Assembly: GCA_002298545.1 (NCBI GenBank)
Contig: DBKQ01000115.1
Span: 7,524-29,207 of the forward strand
Source of the DNA: Prevotella sp. UBA746
GTDB taxonomy: Bacteria > Bacteroidota > Bacteroidia > Bacteroidales > Bacteroidaceae
DNA: 21,684 nucleotides
Direction of reading: 5' to 3'
Below are positions 1 to 7,835 of this stretch, piece after piece. The notes under the pieces were generated by a model. That model was not told where the DNA came from. It saw only the letters and a program-made list of their open reading frames with translations, and did not search any database. Within the stretch, counting starts at the first letter, position 1; every line of letters starts with the position of its first letter. Both the position numbers and the translations under genes were made by a program.

Positions 1-1
1 C

Positions 2-2536
2 GTGCTGGGCACGGAGAACGACCTCAACGTTGTGCTGACAAAGAACATGGAGGTAGAGGCTAACTTCCAGGAGCTGAACACATATTCACTCGACGTTACC
101 GTAAACGCTCCGGGCAAGGACTATATGGTTTCTGCATCGCCTGCCGCTACGGTGGTTGACGGCAAGAATATGTATGAGGAGGGAACAAAGGTTACTCTTA
201 CTGCCTCTTCTAACAAGATCATTACTTTCAACTCATGGAGCAACGGCGAGACAAGTGCCGAACTGCAGTTTGACATGACCGAAGACAAGGCTATTGAGGC
301 TAACTACTCTGCCGTGGACTTCATCGCCGGATGGGACTTCGTGCAGAAAGGCAACAACGGAAGAAAGGCTGACTTTGCTGCCGAGGACAACGATGCCGAC
401 GCTCTCGTGCTTCGCGATGCCGACGGCAACACTATAGGATGGCTCGACAAGAGTCAGAGCTCTGGAGGATATGAAGGCAAATGGGCTGCCGTGAACTGGA
501 ACACTGAGGGGCTGGGCAAATACTACTGGCAGACTATGGTGAACGCTTCGGCTTTCACTAACGTGAAGGTGTCTTCGGCTATGGTATTCAACTATAACGC
601 CTATACTAAATACGACGTGGAATACTCACTCAACGGCGAGGCTTGGAATAAACTCGGAACCTTCGTTCTTGAGGGCGCAAAGAACTGGAAGACGGAGGAG
701 TTCGCTCTTCCTGCTGACGCAAACAACCAGCCGGCTGTGTATATCCGCTGGATTGCCGACAAGACTTCCGACATTCAGGGTGCAACCTCTAACAACGACG
801 GTATCGGTATCTCTGAAATCTTTATCACCGGAACGGCAAAGATTGTTGATGACGGCAAGGCTCCTGTTCTTGTTGAGTCTGTTCCGGCAAACAATGCCGA
901 GAATGTATCGGCTAACGGCAGCATCATCCTTACTTTCGACGAGAAGGTGAAACTCGCCAACGACGACGTTAAGGCTTCACTCGACGGCAAGGAACTTGCT
1001 CCTGCAGTATCGGGCAAGACGGTTTCGTTCCAATATAAGGCTCTTGAATATGACAAGGAATACACATTCTCTCTGCCGGCCAACAGCATCAGCGACCTGA
1101 CCGACAACAGACTGGCAGAGGCTGTAAAGATAACATTCAAGACTAAGGCGCGCCCGGTTATCGCCAAGCAGATGTACGACTTCATCGTGCCTACCGACGG
1201 CAGTCTTCAGGAAGCTTTCGCCGCAGCAGCAAAACGCAGCGACAACACAAAGCGCTACCGCATCTTCATCAAGAACGGCAATTATGTATTGCCGGCAAGC
1301 ACAACGGCAACGAAACACAGCGACAACGGCAAGGATTATCCTGATCCTACCACTTATCTGAACTCTCCAAACATCTCTATCATCGGTGAGAGCCGCGACG
1401 GTGTTGTCATCACAAACACTGTGCCTAACGAGGAATGGGACAATGGTTACGGCATGGCTAACGTGCTTGAGGGTATCGGCAGAGGCGATGTGCTGTCGCT
1501 TCAGAAGAATGCCACGGGCACTTACTTCCAGGACTTGACGATGAAGAGCGCAATGGGCGATGCAAAGGGTCGCGACATCGTGTTGAACGACCAGTCGAAC
1601 AAGACGGTTTGCAAGAATGTTTGCCTCTGGGCTTATCAGGATACTTACGTTTCTAACAACAACAAGAGTCGTTTCTACTTCGAGGGCGGCGTGCTGCGCG
1701 GCAACACCGACTTCCTATGCGGTAAGGGCGACGTGTATTATAATAAGGTGGACCTGCAGATTTGCAACAACGGATACATCGCCGTTCCTTCCGTGCCTAC
1801 TAAATACGGATATATCTTTAAAGACTGTACAATAAAAGCTGAAAAGAATGGTATCGACGGCAACTTCACCCTGGGTCGTCCTTGGGGCTCGGGCACTCCT
1901 ATCGCCCTCTTCATCGACACAAAGATGGAGGCTCAGCCTTCGGCTATCGGATGGAACGAGATGAGCGGCGGCTGGCCGGCTCGCTTTGCTGAATACAACT
2001 CGCAGACGGCTAAGGGCAGCGTTATCGACCTGAAGAGTAGAAAGAAGACCTTCGGCGACGGTCATACTAACAACCCTATTCTCTCTAAGGAGGAAGCAGA
2101 CTTCTACACCATCGCCAACGTGATGGGCAATGGCGACGACTGGGACCCGACGGCTCTTACAGAGCAGGCTTCAGCTCCACAAAACGTTTTGCTGAGCGAG
2201 GGCAAGCTCACCTGGGACGACAGTCAGTATGTACTCCTCTGGGCTGTTTGCAAAGACGGCAACGTGGTTTGCTTCAGCACTGAGAACCACTACGACAATG
2301 CCGACTCTACCGGCAAGTGGAGCGTTCGCGCTGCCAACGAGATGGGCGGATTGTCGGAGGCTACCGAGGCTGGAAATCCATCAGCAGTGAAAGAGATAAA
2401 CAACGGAAAGGCAGTAGCTGCCGTTGCTTACTACAGTATGGACGGTACTCGCGTCAGCGCATCTTACCGCGGACAGGTCATCAAGGTTACTACCATGACC
2501 GACGGTACTGTAGAGACAGTAAAGATTATAAATTAG
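2..2536 (+). CDS. Secreted multidomain pectin methylesterase (pectinesterase, CE8), 5' end cut off by the window
   Basis: The frame is open from the window edge, so the true start and signal peptide lie outside; 844 codons are visible. Pectinesterases remove methyl esters from galacturonan, so this enzyme would act on plant pectin outside the cell. Order of parts: a Listeria-Bacteroides type beta-repeat (about residues 26-103), a galactose-binding-like region (107-280), an SbsA-like Ig domain (288-383, starting PVLVESVPANN), then the right-handed beta-helix catalytic domain (about 391-690). Family signatures are present: QDT at 546-548, a variant DFLCG at 570-574 in place of DFIFG, and LGRPW at 624-628. 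The two expected catalytic Asp residues are therefore D547 and D570, and the Arg is R626. The C-terminal tail (YYSMDGTRVSASYRG) resembles the last strand of Bacteroidetes type IX sorting tails, but whether it is used for secretion is inference. A terminator follows directly. Confidence 0.9.
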   Translation: MLGTENDLNVVLTKNMEVEANFQELNTYSLDVTVNAPGKDYMVSASPAATVVDGKNMYEEGTKVTLTASSNKIITFNSWSNGETSAELQFDMTEDKAIEANYSAVDFIAGWDFVQKGNNGRKADFAAEDNDADALVLRDADGNTIGWLDKSQSSGGYEGKWAAVNWNTEGLGKYYWQTMVNASAFTNVKVSSAMVFNYNAYTKYDVEYSLNGEAWNKLGTFVLEGAKNWKTEEFALPADANNQPAVYIRWIADKTSDIQGATSNNDGIGISEIFITGTAKIVDDGKAPVLVESVPANNAENVSANGSIILTFDEKVKLANDDVKASLDGKELAPAVSGKTVSFQYKALEYDKEYTFSLPANSISDLTDNRLAEAVKITFKTKARPVIAKQMYDFIVPTDGSLQEAFAAAAKRSDNTKRYRIFIKNGNYVLPASTTATKHSDNGKDYPDPTTYLNSPNISIIGESRDGVVITNTVPNEEWDNGYGMANVLEGIGRGDVLSLQKNATGTYFQDLTMKSAMGDAKGRDIVLNDQSNKTVCKNVCLWAYQDTYVSNNNKSRFYFEGGVLRGNTDFLCGKGDVYYNKVDLQICNNGYIAVPSVPTKYGYIFKDCTIKAEKNGIDGNFTLGRPWGSGTPIALFIDTKMEAQPSAIGWNEMSGGWPARFAEYNSQTAKGSVIDLKSRKKTFGDGHTNNPILSKEEADFYTIANVMGNGDDWDPTALTEQASAPQNVLLSEGKLTWDDSQYVLLWAVCKDGNVVCFSTENHYDNADSTGKWSVRAANEMGGLSEATEAGNPSAVKEINNGKAVAAVAYYSMDGTRVSASYRGQVIKVTTMTDGTVETVKIIN

Positions 2537-2558
2537 TTTTTAATAGATTAGTAACTGT

Positions 2559-2594
2559 CCGTGTGGTGTCGTGAGACACTGCACGGAATTTTTT
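2559..2594 (+). terminator. Rho-independent terminator of the pectinesterase gene
   Basis: A 12-bp stem (left arm 2559-2570, right arm 2575-2586, two G-U pairs) closes on a GTGA tetraloop and is followed by AATTTTTT. It starts 22 bases after the pectinesterase stop codon. This is a textbook intrinsic terminator for plus-strand transcription. Confidence 0.85.
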
Positions 2595-2644
2595 AACCGC
2601 CATGGACTACACGGAATTAGTTAAGTTATTTGATAATAGCAGAG

Positions 2645-2689
2645 AATCCCCGGACTACAGCTGACATTTGTCGGTAAAGTCTGGGGATT
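2645..2689. other. Compound hairpin between pectinesterase and C10 peptidase genes
   Basis: Arms AATCCCCGGACT (2645-2656) and AGTCTGGGGATT (2678-2689) pair over 12 positions with one G-U pair. Inside the loop a second small stem (CTGACA against TGTCGG, 2661-2672) can form. No T-run follows on either strand, so a simple terminator is unlikely. It lies downstream of the strong pectinesterase terminator and upstream of the C10 promoter. The rest of the 397-base gap (2537-2933) holds only the terminator, this hairpin, the promoter and an AT-rich leader. Confidence 0.5.
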
Positions 2690-2769
2690 TGATGTAATAA
2701 TATAGGTAAAAAAAAATGCATACCGCACATGACATTATTATAAAAACATGAAAAAAATAAGGCATTTAT

Positions 2770-2800
2770 TTTGAACATAACGTATTAATCAATATATTTG
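2770..2800 (+). promoter_or_regulatory. Bacteroidetes-type promoter for the C10 peptidase gene
   Basis: A TTTG -33 element (2770-2773) is separated by 19 bases from TATATTTG (2793-2800), which matches the Bacteroidetes -7 consensus TAnnTTTG. Transcription would start near 2806, giving a leader of about 125 bases before the ATG at 2934. Confidence 0.65.
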
Positions 2801-2933
2801 CAACATAATAACAACAAAAACCTTAAACAAGACACGACTGCTAACCAAAGAACGAAACACGGACAATATACACGGACTACGTTTCTTCACGACGCATCAA
2901 CAATACAAAAACAACATATAAATAAACGGTAAT

Positions 2934-5900
2934 ATGAAAAATGTAAAAACTAAACTGGCAACAATTGCCAATCTCAAGACTAACGCGGGGAGATGCATGA
3001 TGACCATGCTCTTGACACTTGCGGCAGGAAGCGTGAACGCACAGTGGCGAACGGCTGCCGATGCTGCAGCTCTGCTCGGCAGATACGCCGACAGCAGTAA
3101 CACGACGACTATGAAAAGAGCTAAATGCAGGGAGGCTGCAAACGAGGCGCGACTGCTCTACACCATGCAGACCGACGGCAGGAACACCATCTATGTGATG
3201 GGAACTAAGGGCAGCGGCATGGTGCTCGTAAGCGGATTTGAAGGTGAGGACATCATTGGATATACCGACAGGGGGAACAGCTTCGATATCGACAGTATTC
3301 CGCCGGCTCTCAGACAGATGATGGAGGATTACTCCCAGCATATGATTGAAGCGGCAAAGAGCTGGACTCCGGAGAGGAGAAACGCTGCCAAAGCACAGCA
3401 GAGGGCGGCAAGGCAACCTATCGAACACCTGATACAGACGAAATGGAACCAGTCGGACGCCTACAGTGCAATGTGTCCGACCAACTTTACAGGCTGTACG
3501 GCGACGGCTTTCGCTCAGATAATGAAATACTACAACTATCCGAAACACGGCACTGGATCAAACTCTTATACATGGAACGGACAGACGCTGACAGCTAATT
3601 TTGCCGATACGGAATACCAGTGGGACAAGATGCTCGACATATATAAAAGCGGATGCTACTCGGAAGAGTCTGGCAATGCCGTGGCTACGCTGATGTTCCA
3701 TCTGGGCGTGGCGCTCAAGATGAACTACGGCGAGAGTGAGTCGAGCGCAGTGTTTGATGCAAAGGTTATATCAAAATACTTCGACTATAACTCTAACTTC
3801 ACTAACCGCAAGATTACGGGAACTGAGGAAGACATCAGTCTGATGTATGAACAGCTGGAGAAGAAACAGCCTATTCCATACAGAAGCAGCGGCGACTTCT
3901 CTGCCGGTCATGCCTTTATCGTTGACGGATACAGCGACGGACTGTGGGGCATCAACTGGGGATGGGGCGGTGCCTACGACGGATACTATGCCATAGGAGC
4001 ACTTAACCCGACCGACGACTACCACTTCAACACCGACAACACAGCTACGCTGAACCTCGTGCCTAACGGCAGCTATACTGCCGACACGATGCCCGTTGAC
4101 GGCGAATTCACCGTTTCGTCGCCAGGTTCGCTCAAGTCGATGCTCGGAAACACAAGATACAAGAAGCTAACTATCCACGGAAGTATCAACGGTACGGACC
4201 TGCGAGAACTCCGCTCCCGCTGCTGTTCTTATGACGAGGGATATTACCCCGTGGCACAGAGTCTGAAGGAGCTTGACCTCTCCGACGCAAGAATCACGGA
4301 GGGCGGAGTGTATTACAAGAAAACTGCCGACAACGGAGAAAGCACTACTTACACGGCAAAGGCTGACGTATTGTCGGCTGGCGCTTTCAACGGGTCGGAA
4401 CTTGAAACCCTGCGCCTGCCAAACAGCGTGAAAAAGATGGAGAGCATGTGCATTCAGAATTGTAACAGCATCAAGAATATCAGTCTGCCGGCATCTCTCG
4501 AAACATACGAGCGCGGAGCGATATGGCTTTGGAACCAATACTGCGACGTGGACGTTACGGTGCCGGAATCTTCTTGTCTGACGAAGAAAGACGGAATTAT
4601 TTACCAGAAGGACTTCAGTAAGCTCTGGCTCTGCACGAACAACGACACAAAGATTATCATTGACCCGAGATGCAAAAGCGTTGACTATTATGCTTTCGAC
4701 TATTATAAATCGAAGATTGAAACCTTCATCGCTCCTGGAGCAACAAGCTTTAACGCCAACGTGGGATATGACCTGAAAAACTTGTGGCTGGGAAATTTGA
4801 TCAAGTTCAATCCTTACTATCTCAGCAACGAAACGACTCGCATCTTCCTGCCGTCGAAGAAAAAGGTTGAAGCTGCAACATCGGCTGATTACAAGATGTG
4901 CGAGAAGCTATATGTGCCGAAGGCTCTGGTACAGGAATACAAGGACGACTCCAACTGGTATCCGATGAACAGAAACACGGAGGCGATTGAAGACTGCGGC
5001 ATCGTGCTCGACGACTGTGGAGTGATTATGCCGGAGAATGTGGATATGATGAGCAACAGCTTCGAGAGTATCGCTCCGCAGATGGTAGACACACGGTTGA
5101 TGAACAGCACTGCGTCGTTCACAAGCAGCAACACGAACATCGCTGCCGTGAACACGAACAACGAACTGATGTCGTTCTCCGCCGGCAAGGCTGACATCAC
5201 GTTGAAGGTGGGTAACATCACAAAGGTTTGCCACGTGAACGTAAACGAATGGCCTACGGTAAACGTGGAGCAGCCGGGAACTTTCCAGAGTCTCATCGGA
5301 AACAATACATATAAGTATCTGCGCGTGACGGGCAACATCAACGGCGACGACCTGAAACAGATTCGCTATCTCTGTAATGCGGAAGACATATCATCAAGCG
5401 GATATTATGTAGCAACTAACAGCAATCCCGTTCTGGAATATCTCGACCTGAAGGATGCAAGACTGATGAATGGCGGAGCCTATGGTTCATACTGGAACAA
5501 GGATTATACGCTCGAAGACGACAAACTCGCAAGCTACATGTTCTGCGTGTCGAATCTCGTTCAGCTGAGATTGCCTGCCGCAGCAAGCAAGACAACGGAA
5601 AAGACTTCCGTTATGGTTCACAACTCCAAGATGGCGTATCTTGAAATCCCTGAAGACATGTCAACGTTCTCTGCAAAGTTAATTACTAAGAGCGACGGAA
5701 TAAGTGCTGTAGTCTACCAAGGAGAGCAATTCCTGCAGCCGGCATCGAGCGGTTCGTATGACTATTTCCACAATGCCACACTCTATGTAAAGAAATCGCT
5801 GCTCAGCGCATTCCGCGCCAACACCACTTACAAGGCTGCCTTCAAGGCGATTGAGGCAATCGACGACTTTACCACCACTGGTATCAATAGCATTGAGGTT

Positions 5901-6011
5901 ATGCCGACAACCGAAAATGATGCTATCTACAACATCATGGGACAACGGATTCCATCGCTCCAGAAGGGTATCAACATCGTTAACGGAAAGAAAATTCTTA
6001 TCGAAAGGTAA
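2934..6011 (+). CDS. Secreted C10-family (streptopain-like) cysteine peptidase with C-terminal adhesin-type repeats
   Basis: A 1025-residue secreted protease. An N-terminal signal ends near VNA-QW (36/37). A Spi/C10-type prodomain follows (about 38-145), then the peptidase domain (about 150-375). It carries the catalytic Cys188 in TGCTATAFAQIMKY, the catalytic His326 in GHAF and the N341-WGWGG motif, all as in streptococcal SpeB. SpeB is about 400 residues, so some 650 extra residues follow. These hold a module starting at F392 (PGSLKSMLGN...GSINGTDLRELR), BspA-like leucine-rich strands (about 484-530), a BIG2-like Ig region (about 700-770) and a second copy of the first module from V776 (PGTFQSLIGN...GNINGDDLKQIR). 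The last ~30 residues (YNIMGQRIPSLQKG to the end) form the short C-terminal tail common in Prevotella secreted proteins. Substrate is not predictable; adhesion by the repeats is inference. Confidence 0.9.
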   Translation: MKNVKTKLATIANLKTNAGRCMMTMLLTLAAGSVNAQWRTAADAAALLGRYADSSNTTTMKRAKCREAANEARLLYTMQTDGRNTIYVMGTKGSGMVLVSGFEGEDIIGYTDRGNSFDIDSIPPALRQMMEDYSQHMIEAAKSWTPERRNAAKAQQRAARQPIEHLIQTKWNQSDAYSAMCPTNFTGCTATAFAQIMKYYNYPKHGTGSNSYTWNGQTLTANFADTEYQWDKMLDIYKSGCYSEESGNAVATLMFHLGVALKMNYGESESSAVFDAKVISKYFDYNSNFTNRKITGTEEDISLMYEQLEKKQPIPYRSSGDFSAGHAFIVDGYSDGLWGINWGWGGAYDGYYAIGALNPTDDYHFNTDNTATLNLVPNGSYTADTMPVDGEFTVSSPGSLKSMLGNTRYKKLTIHGSINGTDLRELRSRCCSYDEGYYPVAQSLKELDLSDARITEGGVYYKKTADNGESTTYTAKADVLSAGAFNGSELETLRLPNSVKKMESMCIQNCNSIKNISLPASLETYERGAIWLWNQYCDVDVTVPESSCLTKKDGIIYQKDFSKLWLCTNNDTKIIIDPRCKSVDYYAFDYYKSKIETFIAPGATSFNANVGYDLKNLWLGNLIKFNPYYLSNETTRIFLPSKKKVEAATSADYKMCEKLYVPKALVQEYKDDSNWYPMNRNTEAIEDCGIVLDDCGVIMPENVDMMSNSFESIAPQMVDTRLMNSTASFTSSNTNIAAVNTNNELMSFSAGKADITLKVGNITKVCHVNVNEWPTVNVEQPGTFQSLIGNNTYKYLRVTGNINGDDLKQIRYLCNAEDISSSGYYVATNSNPVLEYLDLKDARLMNGGAYGSYWNKDYTLEDDKLASYMFCVSNLVQLRLPAAASKTTEKTSVMVHNSKMAYLEIPEDMSTFSAKLITKSDGISAVVYQGEQFLQPASSGSYDYFHNATLYVKKSLLSAFRANTTYKAAFKAIEAIDDFTTTGINSIEVMPTTENDAIYNIMGQRIPSLQKGINIVNGKKILIER

Positions 6012-6032
6012 AGGGCAGTTATCAGCCGATAT

Positions 6033-6086
6033 AAAATCGGGCACTGAACAATAAAAATCGGACACTGAACAATAAAAAATCGGACA
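6033..6086 (+). repeat. Iterated terminator left arm downstream of the C10 peptidase
   Basis: Two near-identical 20-base units (6033-6052 and 6054-6073, consensus AAAATCGGRCACTGAACAAT, 21-base period) are followed by a third start (AAAATCGGACA, 6076-6086). The third is the left arm of the terminator hairpin. A further CCGAT...ATCGG mini-hairpin lies at 6026-6040. Confidence 0.7.
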
Positions 6087-6121
6087 GAAGGATTTGTTTC
6101 ACCTATTCTTCTGTCCGATTT
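6077..6121 (+). terminator. Hairpin terminator of the C10 peptidase gene
   Basis: Perfect 14-bp inverted repeat: AAATCGGACAGAAG at 6077-6090 and its exact complement at 6108-6121, with a 17-base loop. It sits 65 bases after the stop codon. The trailing T-run is poor, so efficiency as an intrinsic terminator is uncertain. Confidence 0.6.
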
Positions 6122-6139
6122 ACTGTTAATTCAAGTTTT

Positions 6140-6464
6140 TCTTCCCCTCCCCCGCCTCCCCCTCCGGGGGCGGAGCAGTTACCTTTGTTTGCAATATATT
6201 TCCATCAAGCTATATGTCTTTTATTTCCATCAAGTTCTTCCGGTTCATATCAAGCTCTTCCGGTTTCATATCAAGTTCTTCCGTTTTCATATCAAGCTCC
6301 TCCGTTTTCATATCAAGCTCTTACGGTTTCATATCAAGCTCTTACGGTTTCATATCAAGCTTTTCCGTTTTCATATCAAGCTCTTCTAATATTACTCCAG
6401 CCTCACTTCTGAGCTATCAAGGAAACTGCTCCGCCCCTGAAAGGGGAGGCGGGGGAGGGGAAGA
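6140..6464. mobile_element. MITE-like element copy 1: GC-rich terminal inverted repeats around a 21-bp tandem array
   Basis: The left end begins TCTTCCCCTCCCCCGCC and runs through GGGGGCGGAGCAGTT. The right end is its near-complement and finishes GGCGGGGGAGGGGAAGA, so the ends form inverted repeats of about 46 bp. Each end also folds on itself (CCCC against GGGG). Between them, ATCAA recurs at 6229, 6249, 6270, 6291, 6312, 6333, 6354 and 6375 (20 then 21-base steps) within a unit of the form TTTCATATCAAGCTCTTCCG. A second copy lies at 7836-8117. No transposase and no clear target-site duplication are visible. Open frames through the array are repeat artefacts. With the terminators and palindrome array on each side, this fills the 6012-6664 gap. 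Confidence 0.75.
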
Positions 6465-6535
6465 ATATAAATTAGAAAGTTCAGTTATTTACATCTGAGT
6501 CAATAGCTGCTTTAGTTGCAACAAATGAAAGTGAC

Positions 6536-6575
6536 AAAAAAGGTAGTACTATTCTGCACCTTTGGTGCAGCTACC
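6536..6575 (-). terminator. Rho-independent terminator of mrp
   Basis: Read on the minus strand: GGTAG, then a perfect hairpin CTGCACC-AAA-GGTGCAG (plus 6554-6570), a short asymmetric loop, CTACC, and then TTTTTT (plus 6536-6541). The outer GGTAG/CTACC arms close the structure. It lies about 90 bases after the mrp stop codon, beyond the palindrome array. Confidence 0.75.
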
Positions 6576-6586
6576 GAATACCGCCG

Positions 6587-6647
6587 CTGTTTGGTAGAAA
6601 CAACGGCGGTGTTTAGTAGAAACGCTTGCGGCGTTTGATACATACGC
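6587..6647 (-). repeat. Array of three 22-bp-spaced palindromes 3' of mrp
   Basis: Three 17-base cores start at 6587, 6609 and 6631, exactly 22 bases apart. Each has the plan six-base arm, five-base loop, six-base arm: CTGTTT-GGTAG-AAACAA, GTGTTT-AGTAG-AAACGC, GCGTTT-GATAC-ATACGC. Five-base spacers (CGGCG, TTGCG) separate them. The first core can extend with flanking ACCGCCG/CGGCGGT (6580-6610) into a 13-position stem. The array begins 18 bases past the mrp stop. The same 17+5 plan recurs at 18713-18800. Confidence 0.7.
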
Positions 6648-6664
6648 TGACATTATCGACTGCG

Positions 6665-7789
6665 TCAGTCTTTCGTCTTCACAATCTTCGTCTTAGGCAT
6701 CTCCTTGTTGCGGCGGTTCACCATGGTTACCACTGCCTGGGCAAGGTTGAGGAAAGCCTGACCGGTGATGGTCTCCGGATGACAGGCTGCAGGCTCACCC
6801 TTGTCGCCACTCTCGCAGATGCTCTGAACGAGTGGTATCTGGGCGAGAAGCGGAATGTGCAGTTCTTCAGCGAGATGCTTGCAACCCTCCTTGCCGAAGA
6901 TATAATAACGGTTCTCCGGCAGTTCGGCAGGAGTGAACCATGCCATGTTTTCCACCATACCGAGGATAGGCACATTCACCTTGTCGTTCTGATACATGTC
7001 GATTCCCTTGCGCGCATCGGCGAGGGCAACGCTCTGCGGAGTGCTCACGATTACGGCTCCCGTGATGGCGAGAGTCTGAAGAAGGGTCAAGTGGATATCG
7101 CTCGTGCCCGGTGGGGTGTCGAGGATAAAATAGTCGAGGTCGCCCCAGTTGGCATCGGCTATCAACTGCTTCAGGGCATTCGACGCCATACCGCCGCGCC
7201 ACAGCGTTGCCGTTTCGGCATTCACGAAGAAGCCGATGCTGAGGAGCTTCACGCCATACTGCTCGATTGGTTCGATGAGCTGTCTGCCGTCTACGTCTAC
7301 TGCATACGGGCGAGCCTCCTCGCAGTTGAACATCTTTGGCATCGACGGACCGAAGATATCGGTATCCAAGAGTCCCACTTTATAGCCGAGGCGAGCCAGG
7401 GCGATGGCAAGATTTGCCGATACGGTGCTCTTTCCCACTCCCCCCTTGCCGCTACTTACGGCAATGACATTCTTCACCTGAGGCAGGAGTTTCTCTACCT
7501 CTGGGCGTGGCTTCGACTTGTATTCGAGCGAGATGTTAATCTCTACCTCGTTGCCGGCACCTTCGCCCTCCATCTTGCTCACGTTGTAGCGGATTGCGGC
7601 CTCGGCAGCCTTGACGGTAGACTTGAGGAATGGGTCGGTGTCGCGAGGAAAGATGAGTGAGAATGATACTTTGTTGCCGTCGATACGCAGATTGTCGGCT
7701 ACCATCTCGCTCTCCACGAGGTTCTTCTTCGTTCCGGGATACGTTACTGTCTGCAGCGCATCCATTATAAGTTTTGGATATAGAGTCAT
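6665..7789 (-). CDS. mrp: Mrp/NBP35-family P-loop ATPase, iron-sulfur cluster carrier
   Basis: A 374-residue cytosolic protein of the Mrp/ApbC family, which binds and passes on [4Fe-4S] clusters in an ATP-dependent manner. Residues 4-90 form the MIP18-like (DUF59) domain. Residues 105-355 are the deviant P-loop ATPase: Walker A GKGGVGKS (114-121), LLDTDIFGPS (140-149) and Walker B region DYFILDTPPGTSD (219-231). The ENMAWF motif (279-284) is where E. coli Mrp has its cluster-bridging CxxC; here the segment reads TPAELPENRYYIFGKEGC with a single Cys (C302), so the classic CxxC is missing. The ATG at 7789 gives the full family length. It is monocistronic, flanked by two copies of the inverted-repeat element, with hairpins and a terminator 3' of it. 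Confidence 0.93.
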   Translation of the reverse strand: MTLYPKLIMDALQTVTYPGTKKNLVESEMVADNLRIDGNKVSFSLIFPRDTDPFLKSTVKAAEAAIRYNVSKMEGEGAGNEVEINISLEYKSKPRPEVEKLLPQVKNVIAVSSGKGGVGKSTVSANLAIALARLGYKVGLLDTDIFGPSMPKMFNCEEARPYAVDVDGRQLIEPIEQYGVKLLSIGFFVNAETATLWRGGMASNALKQLIADANWGDLDYFILDTPPGTSDIHLTLLQTLAITGAVIVSTPQSVALADARKGIDMYQNDKVNVPILGMVENMAWFTPAELPENRYYIFGKEGCKHLAEELHIPLLAQIPLVQSICESGDKGEPAACHPETITGQAFLNLAQAVVTMVNRRNKEMPKTKIVKTKD

Positions 7790-7792
7790 GTT

Positions 7793-7817
7793 AATTTATA
7801 ATTTATAATTCATAATT
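7793..7817. repeat. AT-rich short tandem repeat in the mrp leader
   Basis: Three imperfect units of about 8 bases (AATTTATA, ATTTATAA, TTCATAATT) lie directly before the mrp start codon. No clear promoter box is seen in the 46 bases between mrp and element copy 2. The repeats may be an AT-rich upstream region or an unrelated low-complexity tract. Confidence 0.4.
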
Positions 7818-7835
7818 GAACTTTGTGAGTGAAGA

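Noticed and set aside
6165..6190. TACCTTTG inside the left end of each element as an outward promoter.
   Set aside because: It matches the -7 consensus but no TTG lies 19-21 bases upstream, where the sequence is G/C tract. Too weak to call.
6200..6400. Possible CRISPR array in the repeat region.
   Set aside because: Units are contiguous with no unique spacers, and no cas gene is nearby.
6185..6498. Overlapping plus-strand open frames with heptad-like repeats (HIKLFRF, SYQALPF).
   Set aside because: They arise because the element's tandem unit is mostly 21 bases. Copy 2 mixes 20 and 21, all frames show similar repeats, and there is no start signal or homology.
6626..7660. 344-codon open frame antisense to mrp.
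   Set aside because: Shadow of the codon pattern in mrp, which has clear family motifs; the antisense product resembles nothing.
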